In this document: positions 63,722-64,000 of the stretch, piece by piece
Layout: each line of letters begins with the position of its first letter
Position numbering within the stretch: the first letter of the stretch is position 1
Assembly: GCA_035559815.1 (NCBI GenBank)
Contig: DATMAT010000047.1
Span: 57,082-121,081 of the forward strand
DNA length: 64,000 nucleotides
Direction: 5' to 3'
Origin: Thermodesulfobacteriota bacterium
GTDB lineage: Bacteria; Desulfobacterota_D; UBA1144; Nemesobacterales; CSP1-2
Made by a program: the position numbers and the translations under genes
Notes under the pieces: model-generated
Seen by the model: only the letters and a program-made list of their open reading frames with translations
Databases searched by the model: none
Told to the model about the DNA's origin: nothing

Positions 63722-64000
63722 ATGAAGAGACAAGATGCCAGGACATTGGATCATAAGACTTTGGAAGCCATACGGGTTCGGGCTGTTCAGCGGGTTCAGA
63801 GCGGGGAGAGTCCAGAAGTAGTTATCAAGGCCTTGGGTTTCTCCCGGGCATGCATCTACAACTGGCTGGCCGCCTACCGGGCAGGGGGCTGGGAAGCACT
63901 TAAAGCCAAGCGGCTTTATGGCCGTCCGCACAAGCTCAAGGGGAGGCAGATTCGGTGGATTTACCGGACGGTGACCTTGAAGAATCCCTTGCAATTGAGA
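63722..64000 (+). CDS. IS630-type transposase, N-terminal part, cut by window end
   Basis: From ATG 63722 the frame stays open to the last base. The 93 residues have the double helix-turn-helix of IS630-family transposases: [39 protein letters not shown] and [15 protein letters not shown]. The DDE catalytic domain lies beyond the window. An insertion sequence therefore begins between about 63665 and 63720; its inverted repeat cannot be fixed without the other end. Confidence 0.85.
   Translation, partial: MKRQDARTLDHKTLEAIRVRAVQRVQSGESPEVVIKALGFSRACIYNWLAAYRAGGWEALKAKRLYGRPHKLKGRQIRWIYRTVTLKNPLQLR

Overview
The window reads as chromosome of an uncultured Gram-negative (diderm) bacterium. Lipoproteins, an outer-membrane-type beta-barrel, HtrA and IHF-alpha support this. 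An NADPH:F420 reductase and a MidA-type methyltransferase point to a deep lineage near Desulfobacterota/Dadabacteria-like phyla rather than a classical proteobacterium. The phylum is an inference. No rRNA, tRNA or CRISPR was seen. Gaps between genes are full of short palindromic repeats, with two MITE-like elements and gene-end remnants.

Layout. 1-13 kb: 5'-truncated htrA, a Tat-exported PLP enzyme, a broken DUF433/DUF5615 toxin-antitoxin pair, a nucleoside deaminase inserted between leuB and a decayed second leuB 3' end, an amidohydrolase, thiE, an outer-membrane-like protein, an orphan ABC ATPase and npdG. 14-21 kb: a large hybrid kinase overlapping an HD-GYP response regulator, YjbQ, a metallo-beta-lactamase-fold protein with degraded metal motifs, and midA. 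21.5-34.4 kb: a minus-strand block of exported proteins (CHAT-TPR lipoprotein, YVTN and other beta-propellers, an SBBP/DUF11 surface protein, small secreted proteins). 34.7-37.2 kb: an AbiEii-type toxin-antitoxin pair, an ECF sigma/anti-sigma pair and a midA remnant.

38-49 kb is the most unusual part. A tightly packed operon encodes HMA_2-like and small membrane proteins, a P1B-type ATPase without the usual CPC motif and a CDF-family protein that has lost three of four transmembrane metal ligands. It resembles a ferrosome (fez)-like cluster. Five promoters in 38.2-45.9 kb share one geometry: tandem TTAACA-like hexamers at 11-bp spacing, then exactly 9 bases, then a -10 hexamer. This is how PhoB/PhoP-type boxes are built. 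Two of these promoters drive no protein; each runs about 85 bases into a strong rho-independent terminator, so they look like twin small RNAs with C-rich single strands. A weaker box precedes a GT2/PAP2/GT4 operon whose content fits glycolipid synthesis. Together this suggests a phosphate- (or metal-) responsive regulon linking a metal-storage-like system, small RNAs and membrane lipid replacement.

49-64 kb: ROK kinase, GIY-YIG protein, hybrid kinase, tRNA methyltransferase, the tilS/DUF502/ihfA/pheT run, a lemA-DUF2207 pair, an SGNH hydrolase, a YgjP-type metalloprotease, and the start of an IS630-type transposase cut by the window edge.
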